DNA of 64,000 bases from Sacculina carcini (Eukaryota; Arthropoda; Thecostraca; Sacculinidae), in NCBI GenBank assembly GCA_916048095.2, contig OU696579.1, positions 9,034,163 to 9,098,162 of the forward strand. The letters are read 5' to 3'. Below are positions 12,450 through 22,803 of this stretch, piece after piece. Position numbers and translations under genes: made by a program. Each line of letters opens with the position of its first letter. Within the stretch, counting starts at the first letter, position 1. The notes under the pieces were generated by a model. The model saw only the letters and a program-made list of their open reading frames with translations, did no database searches and was not told where the DNA came from.

Positions 12450-12615
12450 CTCCAATGGTCTCGAGTACCTGCCATTTCGCTTGTGGGTGGGACTGTGGAT
12501 CTCAGTGATGTTGATTGTGCTGGTTGCGCTTGATGCCAGCGCCTATGTCTGCTACATCACTCGTTTCACAGAGGAGAACTTTGCCACACTGATCGCGTTC
12601 ATATTCATAGTCAAG
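12450..12615 (+). CDS. SLC4-like: SLC4-like transporter exon: [29 protein letters not shown]
   Basis: It encodes [20 protein letters not shown], then [20 protein letters not shown] and [15 protein letters not shown]. The family equivalent is [47 protein letters not shown], covering a membrane helix and its return. The acceptor is TCCGTCAG and the donor AAG|gtcagc (phase 0). All conserved charged positions (DAS, TRFTEE) are kept. Confidence 0.95.
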
Positions 12616-13124
12616 GTCAGCTCGGAACATTGCCGGATATGTTTTTTCATTCTATTTGCTCTGTGATTTCGCATGTTTGCCGGTTTTGTGTACGCGTTAC
12701 TTGAAATTATAGATTTGAAGTTAAACGCAATTAAAAACTTACTAATGCAGGGTTTCTTTGTAAAAAGTTACAATGAGTCATTATTGGTGAAGGATTTGTC
12801 GTTTTGGGTCTTGTTTTTGAAAAGTGTTCTATATTTGTGTGTGTGTGTGTGCGGTAATACATGTTCTAGCCAGTCCCGAATAACATGAGTGGACGAGTAG
12901 ACACATTATTTACTGCCAGTGGCGCTGAATGAATGGTACAGTAAAATTGACTGGCACAAAATAGACACGCAACCAGAGATTAGCGGAGAAGCAAGAAAAA
13001 CGTGTGTCACCATGTCAAACACATAGGATTTACACAATACACACAATACATGAACAATACACATAGGATTCCATTTATACTCTCACCTGAATATGGTGAG
13101 TTTTGTTGTTTGTTTTGTTGACAG

Positions 13125-13286
13125 GCGTGCGAGAAAGTCTATCACATTGGTCATTCACTGTCTGTCACTGCTCTGCTTGGAGATTGTCGGTGTGTGCCGG
13201 CGGTCAACGATCACATCGTCGAGTCCGACATATCGTCCATGTCTGCCAACTACACCAGCGCTAGCACTGCTGAACAATGCCTATTT
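13125..13286 (+). CDS. SLC4-like: SLC4-like transporter exon: extracellular loop
   Basis: It encodes ACEKVYHIGHSLSV, then a Cys/Asp-rich variable segment ending SANYTSASTAEQCLF. It corresponds to (A)LEKLFxLG and the large third extracellular loop of Na+-coupled SLC4 transporters. It carries an N-Y-T glycosylation sequon and several Cys, as expected for that loop. The acceptor is TTGACAG. I take the donor as TTT|gtcagt because it leaves phase 0 and matches the next exon. Confidence 0.85.
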
Positions 13287-13645
13287 GTCAGTTGTTGTCT
13301 CATTGCTGGCTTTCTTTTCATGCTGACCCGTTTTCACATTTTCTGCTTGCCAATCTTTATATCTGTGCAGATTATTCTCGTAGTCTATCAATTATTCAAT
13401 GTTTCCACACTCAACACACTGCTGCTCAACACAGTCGTACTATTGGTTCTGCATAAGTCAGGCGGTGCATTGCGCGCAAGATGCACACCTCAGCTCATCT
13501 GACTTCATTGCTCAATCACATTGGTGCAACAGAAATGTCCACTGTTTACATCTCACTCGGCTTGTGTGCGTGTACATATGTTTATGTCGTTGTGTGCGTA
13601 TTCAAGCTGAACGTCGTGCGTGTCTGTGCGTCTTGGAAATTGCAG

Positions 13646-13813
13646 GAAGTCAATGGAAGTCTGGCAGGTTCCGAGTGTCCGCCAACGCAGACGGTCATCA
13701 ACGGCTACCTGTCACACGAGCGCTTTCTCATGTCTCTGCTTATCTTCCTGCTGACCTTCCTCATATCCATCACGCTGAAGAACTTCAAGCTTTCATCGTT
13801 CTTTCCAACTAAG
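13646..13813 (+). CDS. SLC4-like: SLC4-like transporter exon: loop end and TM5
   Basis: It encodes EVNGSLAGSECPP, with an N-G-S sequon, then SHERFLMSLLIFLLTFLISI and TLKNFKLSSFFPTK. The family pattern is PxxxLxxxILFxxTFxLSxxLKxFKxxxFFPTKVR. The acceptor is AATTGCAG and the donor AAG|gtgagc, both phase 0. Confidence 0.93.
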
Positions 13814-14039
13814 GTGAGCACCAAATAAATCCAGCCCACACTGGTTATTAGCTGGACATTTATTTACTTGTGAAAACTTCAGGCATTCTCACAGCAATTA
13901 TGGTGGGACATTTACTGTAATCGTAATACATGCTGTGCACGTAATGACATTGTTTCCGCTTCCGTTGTTGTTGTTGTTGTTGTTGTTGCTCAGGTTGTCT
14001 GGCCGAGCAAGCTCGAGCTCCTGAGGAAAGACACGGCGC

Positions 14040-15505
14040 CGGGTTGTTCAACAGGTCCCTGATGGATGTAATTTTGTGTTGGCGTCTGAGTTGTGTGATG
14101 GTGTGTGGTGCTGAATTGCAATATGGACAGGTGTCATCGATTGAGTTATTGAACCTTTTCTGATATGACAGAAGGGCAGGATGATGACCGCATATCAACC
14201 TGGCCAGATGCACCTTGTTTTCGCGTGTTAGTGTGTTTTCTGATTTGTGTATATCACTTGATGTCTTTGTAGGAGTGTATTGTGTTGTAGTGAGTGTATG
14301 GCTTTCCGTGCGATCTCTGTGTGTATGTGTTTCTTGATTGATGTGCGTGGGGGAGCTGGTGGAAGTGATGTGAAAATTTGTCTGTGGTAAAGTGTGCTTG
14401 GTTTTGTTTTTATGCTTCTGTTTGTGTTTTCTTGTGTTGTGAGGCGATGTAGTGGATGTGCTGTGCTGGTGACTGCTGCTGCGAGTGTTTGTGTGCCTCT
14501 CATGTCTAGGTGGTGTTTCAGTTTGAGGATTTTTGTTTCGTGATGGAGGTGGTCGTGTGTGTGTGGGATGATCGTGTTGTTGATGGTGATTTGTGGTGTG
14601 TAGTTGTGTTGGGATGTCCAGTTGGTGATGAGTGTGACTGTGGATTTGGCAGGTGCAATGTTCAGCTTGTTTGTGGTGAACCATTGTTGTAGTGTGTTGA
14701 TGTAAGGTTGTAGTGCGTGCACTGCTGTGTCGGCGTGTCTGTGTGTGCTTGTGATTGCAATGTCGTCTGTATATGATGATATCTGTATGGATGGAGTGTT
14801 CGGTGCTGGCATGTCATGTAGGTATAGATTGAACCGTGTTGGTGCTAAAACGGAGTCCTGAGGGACTCCGTTTGTTATGTTGCGTGTGTGAGATGATTGT
14901 CCATTGTACCTCACATGGGCGCATCTGCCAGCGAGGTAGTTGGCCAACCATCTCTTAGTGTTATTGTGAAGTGTGGTGTTTAGTATTTTGTTTGTGAGAT
15001 TGTGTCGTGGAACTCTGTCGAAGGCTTTGCTGATGTCGAGTGTTATGAGTAGTGTTCTGTGTGGTGGTTTTGTTGTGTTTATGTTACCCATCATGGTCTG
15101 TGTGAGTTTTGTGAGCAGTGTGGTTGTAGAGTGCAGTGATCTGAAGCCGTGTTGTGATTGTGAGAGTGGGATTTGTGATGTGATGAGTTTGAGTATGAGG
15201 CGTTCTGTGATTTTTGATGGTGTGCAGAGCAGTGTGATTGGACGATGTGAAGAAGGTAGCGTGGGATATGTGCCTTGTTTGTGAAGAGTGAGGATGATGC
15301 CCGTTTTCCAGATGTGAGGTATTGTGTTGTGTGAGTAGCTGTAGTTGGATATGTTGGTGAGTGTCTGTATGCCTTGTGGTCCAAGATGTTTCAGATGGAT
15401 GTTACTTATTCCATCTGGACCACAGGCTGATGATTGTTTGATGTTGTGTATGTTGTGTCGTGTCTGCGCATGTGTGAATGGTGTGTATAGTGGATCTGTG
15501 CTCAA
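14040..15505 (-). pseudogene. reverse transcriptase of the antisense non-LTR element
   Basis: The main frame (15505 to 14228) opens with ACGPDGISNIHLKHLG, then SHRPITLLC, QHGFRSLHSTTTLLTKLTQ, LLITLDISKAFDRVP (motif A), NGVPQDSVLAPTRFNLY (motif B) and SSYTDDIAI (motif C). In motif B the usual Gly of GVPQGS is Asp, and motif C is YTDD rather than Y/FADD. A second frame continues from about 14290 to 14040 with LARLICGHHPALLSYQKR and CPYCNSAPHTITQL, the usual Cys-rich C-terminus, so a frameshift separates the two. The Asp for Gly change and the shift suggest a dead copy. Confidence 0.85.
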
Positions 15506-16038
15506 TGTGTGTTTTCGTCTGATGATTTTTCTATCTTCATGTGAAGGAGTGATGTGGCTGATGTGTGAGTCATTATTAATGAGTGTGTTTGCCTGTTGTT
15601 TATTTGATGGTACTGATGTTGTGTCGGTCGTGATGGCTGCGTGTGTGCGTGTTACATTGCTGTTTGAGAGTGTGATGCTTTTGAGTGTGTTGTATAGTTT
15701 TAAGTTGTTTGATTTGTGGTCTAGTGTTTCTATTTAGTTGTGCCAGCTTTGTGATTTTTTTCGTGTATTTTGCTGTTGATTGTTGTGTTGAGTGCGTCTA
15801 TTTGTTCTGATGTATTGTGTGAGTGTGGTGTCTGAGAGTGTTTCAGTGTGTCGCGTTGTTTGATGAGTGTGTTTATTACTTGTGTTAATTTTGGGCTTTG
15901 GTGTCTTCTGTTATCTTTTGGAATGTGTTTGTCTGCCTTGTGTATGATGTCGTTAAATGTTTGGACTGTTTTGTTTATGTCTGTGATGTCTGTTGTGTTG
16001 AGTTGTGTAAATGCTAGTTCCGTGTCGTGTGTGAATTG

Positions 16039-16780
16039 TTACCAATTGGATTTTGTGTCATTTGTGTAAGTGCGTCTGGGTGTGTTTGATACTGCTCTGA
16101 TTTTGGTGGTGATGACGATTGGAAGGTGGTCTGAGCCAAGCTCTTTGACCACCTTCCAAGTGGTTGTGTGGGTGAGATTCGGTGTGCAAAATGTGATGTC
16201 GGGTGATGTCGGATGATAGTGTGCCTGATGTGTGGTGTCAGTGTGTTGATGAGTGTTGTTGAGTATGTAGAGGTGTTCTGTTTGTTGTAGTATGTCTGTG
16301 CCTCTGTTGGTGAGTGGATTGTGTGTGTACCAGGCAGGATCTTTGGCGTTGAAGTCTCTGCCCAGTATTATGTTAGTTGTTTTTGTGATGTTGCGTATAT
16401 CTGGTGTGTAGTTGCGAGGTACTGTTAGTGAAGTTTGTGGTGGAATATATACGTTGATTATTGAATGTTTACCGGTGCGTATTTGAATCGACTGTAATTC
16501 TGTTGTGGTGTCGTTTGATGGTAGATATGCTTGTGTCTGTGTGCTGGTGTTTGTGTATTTGATTGTTCTGTGTATAAGTGTGATGAGGCCACTGCCTCGG
16601 CCGCTAGTGCGGTCTTGGCGCATGGTGGTGTAATTGTGAAAGGTGGGTGTTCTGTGGTGCTGTTGTAATTTTGTTTCCTGTATGAGTGCTATGTGAATGG
16701 AGTGTCGTGTGAGGAAGTGTGTTAGTTCATGTTTTGTTGGTACCGTCGATGTTAAGCTGGAGAATGTTGATGTTGTGTGT
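16039..16780 (-). pseudogene. APE endonuclease domain of the antisense non-LTR element
   Basis: The minus frame contains SGRGSGLITLIHR, IINVYIPPQ, ILGRDFNAKDPAW, TSPDITFCTPN and LGSDHLPIVITT. These are the catalytic and structural motifs of apurinic-like endonucleases (DFNA, SPDI, SDHLP). An upstream frame (16780-16620) supplies LQLNIDG and a QETKL-like block in another register. The frame ends SNW-stop where relatives continue with Gln, so a CAA to TAA change is likely. Confidence 0.85.
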
Positions 16781-17151
16781 GCGGTGTATGTTGGTGTTTG
16801 TGCGTGTGTGAGTGGTGTTGAGGTGTTGAGTTGTTGATGGAGGTGGTGGTGGTGGTGAATGTGTTGATGAGTGTGGTGATGATGGGAGACATGATGGTGA
16901 TGCTAATGAGGATGTAGTTGATGGTGATGATTGTGCTGGGGAGGATGAAGTTGTTGGTGAATGTGAGGATGAACGAGTTGTATGTGAAGATGGGAATGAT
17001 GGCGATGTCGGTGGTGCTTATGACCGCGATGATGTTGATGGTGATGAAACAGAGGTGACTGATCTTGGTGAATGTGCCAGTGTCGGTGTACGTGCAGGTG
17101 TTGATGAGATTGGTGCGCATAATGAGCAGATGAATGAGCTCGTGTATTGTG

Positions 17152-17330
17152 CTATGTTGTGAAGTGATGTGCATGTGGTGTGCACCAGTTCATGCAGGAG
17201 TTACACTGAACTGAGCATTTCGTGTGTCGGCGTGTTGTGAGTGGCTGTGTACATATGTGGCAGGTGTATGTGTGTCTCGGACCTGAATTTTGTTCTACGT
17301 CTCCTGCGAGTAGGAGCATACGTGAAATGA
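17152..17330 (-). pseudogene. 2A-like peptide plus zinc-binding segment at start of the antisense element
   Basis: The minus frame reads RMLLLAGDVEQNSGP (17278-17301 for DVEQNSGP), then YTCHICTQPL and CSVQCNSCMNWCTPHAH. Non-LTR elements of several invertebrates carry a 2A-like D(V/I)ExNPGP at this place, followed by a PHD-like finger. Here the critical Pro is Ser (NSGP), so ribosome skipping is probably lost. The open frame runs on to 18054 only because it overlaps the opposite strand of a transporter exon. Confidence 0.75.
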
Positions 17331-17746
17331 TCGTGAGCGGGTCATATCTCGATGCCCCCGCAGGAGACGGTGACATGAGTGGAAATGAAAATGAGCGTGT
17401 GCGTGTGAGGCGAGCGGTGTTTGTACAGTGTCTGTTGTTTTTGTATGTGTAGCGTGGCGTCACGATTTGTGCCAGCTGCACTGAGCTGAAAAAAAGAAAA
17501 AAAGATAAATAGATGACCTGTGGAACCCGGGTGACCGAAGCCGATCCCAGGAGCTCGAAAGCCCCGTCGTTCTGACGAGGCTGGAAGGGTTGTTGCTGCG
17601 GTTTGGCCTCCAGATAGGAGGGTTGTCCCACGACGTTAGACATCGCAGCTCCAGGACCAGCTTCCGTTGTTGTTGTTTTCCAGGAGCGACCTGTGTGCAT
17701 AAATGTGTGATATTTGTGTGTGTGTGTGTGTGTTTGACGACGACAG

Positions 17747-18025
17747 GTGAGAACGTTGATCAGTGACTTTGGCGTGATCATTGCCATAGCCGTGATGACC
17801 GCAGTTGACTGTGTGGCCGGCATTAACACGCCCAAGCTGCAGCTACCTGGTGCCTTCACTCCCACCTGGCATGGGCGTGGCTGGCTCATTTCACCGTTTG
17901 GCCATTCGAACCCGTGGTGGACTGCAGTTGCGGCCGCCCTCCCCGCCTTGCTCGGAGTCATTCTGATCTTCATGGACCAGCAGATAACTGCCGTTATTGT
18001 CAACCGCAAGGAGCACAAGTTGAAG
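17747..18025 (+). CDS. SLC4-like: SLC4-like transporter exon: [10 protein letters not shown] to HKLK
   Basis: It encodes [20 protein letters not shown], then [30 protein letters not shown] and [19 protein letters not shown]. [21 protein letters not shown] is one of the most conserved SLC4 stretches. The acceptor GACGACAG lies just after a (TG)n tract and the donor is AAG|gtgcat. Phase 0 both ends; 93 codons. Confidence 0.97.
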
Positions 18026-18580
18026 GTGCATCTCATACTCTCATTCTCTCTCACTCTCTCACTCTGACACTCTCACACATTTAATCATTTTTCACGTATT
18101 ATTTTTTGAGCTAAAATGATTATCTTGTGCTAAGATGGTCGTGAGGACCGCCAAGAAGAACTCAGAATTTGACGAGGGCGTCACAATTGACATAATACTC
18201 AGTGCAGCGTTTTTTCAGATTGTTTTTCCAGTGCAGAATGGCGATTAATTTAGATTGTTTGTAGATAATTTTGGTACATTGTGTTTATTTTGATCATCAT
18301 GGACCGCTTTTTCAGTAAATTTTGTTTTTTAAAGTGTAGCGATCATTTGGAGGTGTTTTCAAATTTGCCTTCATTCCGTTCTGGTGCGTTTTTATGGTGA
18401 CTCCGTGAACGTTTTTATCTCCATGCGTTTCTTTTTATGTATAAGTATGTATGTGTGTGTGTGCATGTAAATATATGTGTGTGTATGTGTGTGTGTGTGT
18501 GTGTATGCGTGTGTGCGTGTGTGTGTACGTATGTATGTGTGTGTGCATGTATGTATGTGTGTGTGTGTGCGGTTTTGCAG
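18026..18580. other. intron, (TG)n-rich 3' half
   Basis: No element recognised. 18440-18570 is TG-rich and ends at the GGTTTTGCAG acceptor. A (TC)-rich ACTCTCACTCTC run lies at 18036-18066. Confidence 0.6.
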
Positions 18581-18759
18581 AAGGGGGGCGGGTACCACCT
18601 GGACCTGTTCGTGCTGGCGTTGTTGATAGGCGTTAACTCGGTGCTGGGACTGCCGTGGTTCGTGGCTGCCACCGTGCTGGCCATCAACCACGTCAACTCG
18701 CTCAAGGTCGAGTCGGAATGCGCCGCGCCCGGCGAAAAACCACGATTCCTCGGTGTCAG
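18581..18759 (+). CDS. SLC4-like: SLC4-like transporter exon: [20 protein letters not shown]
   Basis: It encodes [20 protein letters not shown], then [20 protein letters not shown] and [20 protein letters not shown]. The family equivalents are [29 protein letters not shown] and ESECSAPGEQPKFLGIR. The acceptor is TTTTGCAG after TG-rich sequence. The donor is TCAG|gtgtgt in phase 2, with a TG minisatellite starting immediately. Confidence 0.97.
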
Positions 18760-18817
18760 GTGTGTGTTTGAATGTGCGTGTATGTGTGTGTGTGTGTGTG
18801 TGTTTGAATGTGCGTGT

Positions 18818-18913
<96 letters not shown>

Positions 18914-19243
18914 AACTGTGCGTGTACGTGTGTGTGTGTGTGTGTGTGTATGTTTGAATGTGCGTGTACGTGTGTGTGTGTGTATGTTTGAATGTGCGTG
19001 TACGTGTGTGTGTGTGTTTGAATGTGCGTGTACGTGTGTGTGTGAGTGTGTGTGTGTGAGTGTGTGTGTGTGTGTGTGTGTGTTTAACTGTGCGTGTACG
19101 TGTGTGTGTGAGTGTGTGTTTGAATGTGCGTGTACGTGTGTGTGTGTGTATGTTTGAATGTGCGTGTACGTGTGTGTGTGTGTTTGAATGTGCGTGTACG
19201 TGTGTGTGTGAGTGTGTGTGTGTGTATGTTTGAATGTGCGTGT

Positions 19244-19282
<39 letters not shown>

Positions 19283-19312
19283 AATGTGCTTGTACGTGTA
19301 CGTGTGTGTAAA
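18760..19312. repeat. TG-rich minisatellite directly after a splice donor
   Basis: (TG)n mixed with repeated TTTGAATGTGCGTGTACGTG units (about 11 copies, spaced 35-70 bp). It starts at the donor itself. Open frames here are repeat by-products. Confidence 0.93.
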
Positions 19313-19315
19313 AAG

Positions 19316-19765
19316 GTAAATTGCTTTATTGTACTCCAATACGTTGGCTTTTCATTACAAACAACATAAACACAAACATAAGCACATACTAGGAAAAAAA
19401 TACACCATACATGAATCTAGCAGCATCATAATTTAGCCGCTTTCTTCCAGCTTCAGTTCTGATTGAAGGATAAATTATATCTCCTTTGCGTGTGTTGATT
19501 GTTTTTTCACTTCGTTGAACAGTTTCAAATATTATGGATGGCTCTTGTGTAAGTAATATGGAGTTCACAAGTCGTTTTCGATTCTTGGTGACAATGTCAT
19601 TGATAGTTGGCAGGCCCAGTTGTTGGTACACTTCTGATATGTGTTCTGATTTTTTGCGATTGGACAATATTCTGGCACAGAAATTCGAAACTTTTTGTAT
19701 CTTATTTAATTGTGTTTTTCCAGCAATGCCGTATATCGAAACACAATAGGATAAGAAAGACAGGA
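19316..19765 (-). mobile_element. LINE reverse-transcriptase C-terminal fragment
   Basis: The minus strand reads SIYGIAGKTQLNKIQKVSNF, CARILSNRKKSEHISEVYQQ, LGLPTINDIVTKN and IRTEAGRKRLNYDAARF. This is the C-terminal region found in many invertebrate LINE proteins (LNKIQKVxNFCARIISxRRKxDHIS...IRTEAGRRxFxYxAA). No catalytic motif remains. The truncated 5' end (right) abuts a (TG)n minisatellite at 19766, as with the fragment at 3345-3632. Confidence 0.8.
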
Positions 19766-19800
19766 TGAATGTGTGTGTGTGTGTGTTTGAATGTGCGTGT

Positions 19801-19843
<43 letters not shown>

Positions 19844-19885
19844 AATGTGCCTGTATGTGTGTGTGTGTTTGACTGTGCGTGTGCC

Positions 19886-19923
<38 letters not shown>

Positions 19924-20165
19924 ACTGTGCGTGTACGTGTGTGTGTGTGTGTGTGTGTGTTTGACTGTGCGTGTATGTGTGTATGTGTGTGTGTGTGTGT
20001 GTGTGTCAGTGTGTGTGTGTGTGTGTTTGAATGTGCGTGTATGTGTGTGAGTGTGTTTGAATGTGCGTGTACGTGTGTGTGTGTGTGTAAATTGTAAATT
20101 GTAAATTGTAAATATATTTCCACACAAGAATACAATATGAACACATTAACATGTAACAACAGACA
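19766..20165. repeat. TG-rich minisatellite and short A/T heptamer tail
   Basis: (TG)n with TTTGAATGTGCGTG and TTTGACTGTGCGTG units, 19766-20087, like 18760-19312. It then runs into three copies of AAATTGT (20088-20110) and an AT-rich stretch that looks like another minus-strand LINE 3' tail. Confidence 0.85.
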
Positions 20166-20803
20166 TGGAAAAAGTGTGTGCGTCTACGTGTGTGTTATAT
20201 GTGTGCGTTCATGTAGGCATTGAGCTGATGTCTTGCACGTTGTCTAACAATGTGAGAGTTTAGGTTCAGCTCAGGCTGAACTAGCCAAGTAGTGAATTAT
20301 TCTTTCACAATTGAGCGAATATTATTGTATTTCATCAACCAATTATTTATTGATTGATTGTTTTATATATTTATTTATTGCCTAATTTATACGCCTTGCA
20401 TTTACAAACTGTTTAATAGATCTTATGTTTCAAAACAATGTTGGAATGACGTCTATTTGTTTATGTAGTCATAATTTTCGCAAATTGTCTATTATACATT
20501 GTAGATGTGTGTTGTGGGTGTTTTGTTGTATATTTCCTGTATGTTTTGTTCTTCCATGTTATTGCTCCTGTCTCCCTGTATTTTGATGATCGAGTTACAT
20601 CGAGATAGCAAGCATGCAATTTTCAACGCTTGCGCTTTTCCATTCCACCTTGTTCTTGTTTCACCTTGTTTATCACAGCTTGACATTTCACGTAGCGCAT
20701 CGAGTTCTGTTCGTGACATTGTTCTAGCTGATCCAGTAGAATTTGATGGCGAAATTCGCACACGCTTCTGCCTGCATTGTGCATATTTGGCCGTGTTTCT
20801 CAG
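20166..20803. other. intron, nothing recognised
   Basis: AT-rich intron. A minus-strand open frame (20492-20839) contains [18 protein letters not shown]. It matches nothing I can name and overlaps the following exon's acceptor. Confidence 0.5.
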
Positions 20804-21014
20804 AGAGAATCGTCTCACCCATGTGCTCATCTTCGCCACAATCGGTCTGTCCGTGCTGATGACTCCTTTGCTGAGGCTGATCCCGATGCCAGTGCTGTTT
20901 GGTGTGTTTCTCTACATGGGAGTCAGTGCACTGAAAGGTCTTCAGTTCTTCGACCGCATTCTCATCATGTTGATGCCGGTCAAATACCAGCCTGACTACT
21001 CGTTCTTGCGCCAG
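20804..21014 (+). CDS. SLC4-like: SLC4-like transporter exon: [20 protein letters not shown]
   Basis: One base completes the Arg codon, then [52 protein letters not shown] and QPDYSFLRQ are encoded. The family equivalents are EQRVTGLxIF, [28 protein letters not shown] and HQPDxxYLR. The acceptor is GTTTCTCAG. To join in frame to VPLKRVH at 25822 the exon must end CGC-CAG|gcgggt. That makes this a GC-AG intron unless the base is wrong. The in-frame reading runs to a TGA seven bases later. Confidence 0.9.
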
Positions 21015-21793
21015 GCGGGTTGATTACACGACTTCATGCTGATCATACACGTCTCACTCGTCCGCCAATCTATACCACTCATGAATCTCACCTCATTGTG
21101 TCACATCCAAAAACAACACTTACCGCAGCTATCACGTACACGAGCCAAGTATACAAGAATATGCCATGAGTCTGTGTCTATGACTCTAGATTCAACAAAT
21201 CAGCACATTTATAATAAATTCATGTTATTGAAATTATGTCGCACAATCGATGGGAGGCTATGCCTTCCAGCAGAAAATGATACGTCCTACTAGCATTCTA
21301 GCGTTTTTGTAGCTTCAGTTTCATGCGTGTTTGTGGCACATCGCAAAACATTCCCCCTGTGACAGAGGCAGTTATATTCGTGCTTAATTATCGTGTTTCT
21401 GTATTGTATTTGTGCGCGACCATACTTTCTTAATATCTTCGTACTAATTAGGTTAATCATACACTTAAAACATAATGCATATTCGGTGTCCGCTTTCATC
21501 CTATTTTACCATAAACATTGATATATCCACTTAAGGTTGACCACTTAAATGGAATTCCTGGGCCTGCCCTTGCGAATAATTCAATTGCATTTACAGAAAA
21601 ATGCATCACGTTTTACTCACTGGCCGCTAATATTTCCGCTAATATCCACTCTGCCGAATAATATTGAATTGTGATAAAGTGAAATTATTTGATTTTATCC
21701 AGTGTTTTATTAACAACTCAAATACTGTTGAACGGCTCGAATTACATACAAACACCAATCTACCAAATGCAAATTATTTATGTAAGATAAGGT
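21015..21793. other. intron, nothing recognised on + strand
   Basis: No coding feature recognised. The minus strand up to about 21794 lies downstream of the polyadenylation signal of the nested peptide gene. Confidence 0.5.
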
Positions 21794-21799
21794 TTTATT
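21794..21799 (-). promoter_or_regulatory. AATAAA polyadenylation signal of the nested minus-strand gene
   Basis: On the minus strand CACAAATAAAACC lies about 130 bases after the TGA of the small secreted peptide ORF, a normal 3' UTR distance. The assignment depends on that ORF being real. Confidence 0.5.
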
Positions 21800-21925
21800 T
21801 GTGAAATCAAAGGATAGGAATAGATCGTTAGCAAGTTTGTGTTGGCACTGCTTCTAATTACACACTGAACGTTCCAGCATTGAATGCCCACACAGAAATT
21901 CAAAAAGCTGAATAAGCATTTGAAA

Positions 21926-22186
21926 TCACCACCACCACCAAGACGAAGGCTTTTTTTCCGAATCGTCTATTGGCCTGTTGTCAGATTGATCGATGGGGCT
22001 GTTGTCAGATTTGTGTGCGTCGGGAGTGCGATAAATGGCCTCCAAATCAGCCTCCAGGGGCGGTGATAGTATCCCGCGGATTCTTGTTTTGCCTTGAGTT
22101 GTTCCACTTGGAGGCGCCGCACAGTCCACTCCACACCCGAGGAGAACAGTCATCAGCACTAACGCTATAAGCACCATTGAAGCCTG
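21926..22186 (-). CDS. small secreted peptide, exon nested antisense in transporter intron
   Basis: The exon begins after a strong minus-strand acceptor (GTTTTTTTGTGTTGCAG). Six bases on, an ATG (22180) opens an 84-codon frame. It starts MVLIALVLMTVLLGCGVDC, a classic signal peptide with likely cleavage near CGVDCA-APP. The predicted mature part has TRIRGILSPPLEADLEAIYR, then a short internal repeat SDNSPID/SDNRPID, a KK pair and a terminal run of four Trp encoded by (TGG)4-TGA. An AATAAA lies 130 bases downstream. I know no family with this sequence; a peptide precursor or venom/mucus-type secreted peptide is possible. Upstream non-coding exon(s) would lie to the right. An ordinary chance ORF remains possible. 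Confidence 0.55.
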   Translation of the reverse strand, partial: QASMVLIALVLMTVLLGCGVDCAAPPSGTTQGKTRIRGILSPPLEADLEAIYRTPDAHKSDNSPIDQSDNRPIDDSEKKPSSWWWW

Positions 22187-22252
22187 CAACACAAAAAAAC
22201 ACCATATAGATTGTAAGACCAGGTAATTTAGTGGCTTTTATACACCAGCGAC

Positions 22253-22509
22253 CAGAGCCGTAGCAACCCCTCCCGTACCCCCCGGCCGGGGGGGTCCCGA
22301 ATGTTGAGGGCCCCGTTGCTTCACGTATGATATTTAAATTTATCATATGTGTTATGTATAGCCTTTACCTTTTTGCTCAGATGTTTTCACCTGAGCTTGT
22401 ATTATGTGATTATGTCTAATGAATAAATTCATTATTTGGTGCTATATTTATAATGGGGCCCCAAGTGTTGCCTTCGGGGGGGGGGGCATAAGTCCTCGCA
22501 ACGATTCTG
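22253..22509. mobile_element. hAT-type MITE with perfect 8-bp TSD (copy 1)
   Basis: The ends are CAGAGCCGTAGCAAC and, inverted, CAGAATCGTTGCGAG, flanked on both sides by CCAGCGAC (22245-22252 and 22510-22517). The interior is G/C homopolymer-rich (CCCCCCGGCCGGGGGGG, later a G12 run) around an AT-rich centre. The TIR style and 8-bp TSD fit a hAT non-autonomous element. A related copy lies at 61976-62150. Confidence 0.92.
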
Positions 22510-22803
22510 CCAGCGACTAGAGATTACACTTAGTTGCTGGTGTTAGCGAGTGCGTGCGCTGTGGCGGCTGATCGTCACAGAGATGAGCCGTGAAAACGAC
22601 ATGAAAACGACACACGTCGATTGCGTATGATATAAACGGTATACATGACGCTTCGAACACACCGAACACCCTCTCGTCGGAGCGAAACTCGGCTTACCAC
22701 AGCCCACACATATGATATTTGATATTTTTCACTCTGCGAGTGAGCGAAAAGAATTGAACAATATATGCAGGGGTGAATTGTGCCCAGAGCCGATGCGAGG
22801 TCT

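Larger units (their letters stand above)
13960..17690 (-). mobile_element. APE-type non-LTR retrotransposon, antisense, degenerate
   Basis: The element lies antisense within intron 13814-17746. Reading right to left: a 5' leader (17480-17690), a 2A-like motif plus zinc-binding segment (17152-17320), an APE endonuclease (~16780-16039), a reverse transcriptase (15505-14228) and a Cys-rich C-terminal segment (~14300-14040). The 3' end is at a (CAA)n tract (13967-13988). Frames are interrupted by several stops and shifts. It resembles the I/Jockey-like or CR1-group elements of invertebrates; I cannot place it in a clade without alignment. Confidence 0.85.

Noticed and set aside
17330-18054. Minus-strand ORF continuing upstream of the 2A-like motif
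   Set aside because: It runs through the LINE leader and then the antisense of a well-supported transporter exon (17747-18025).
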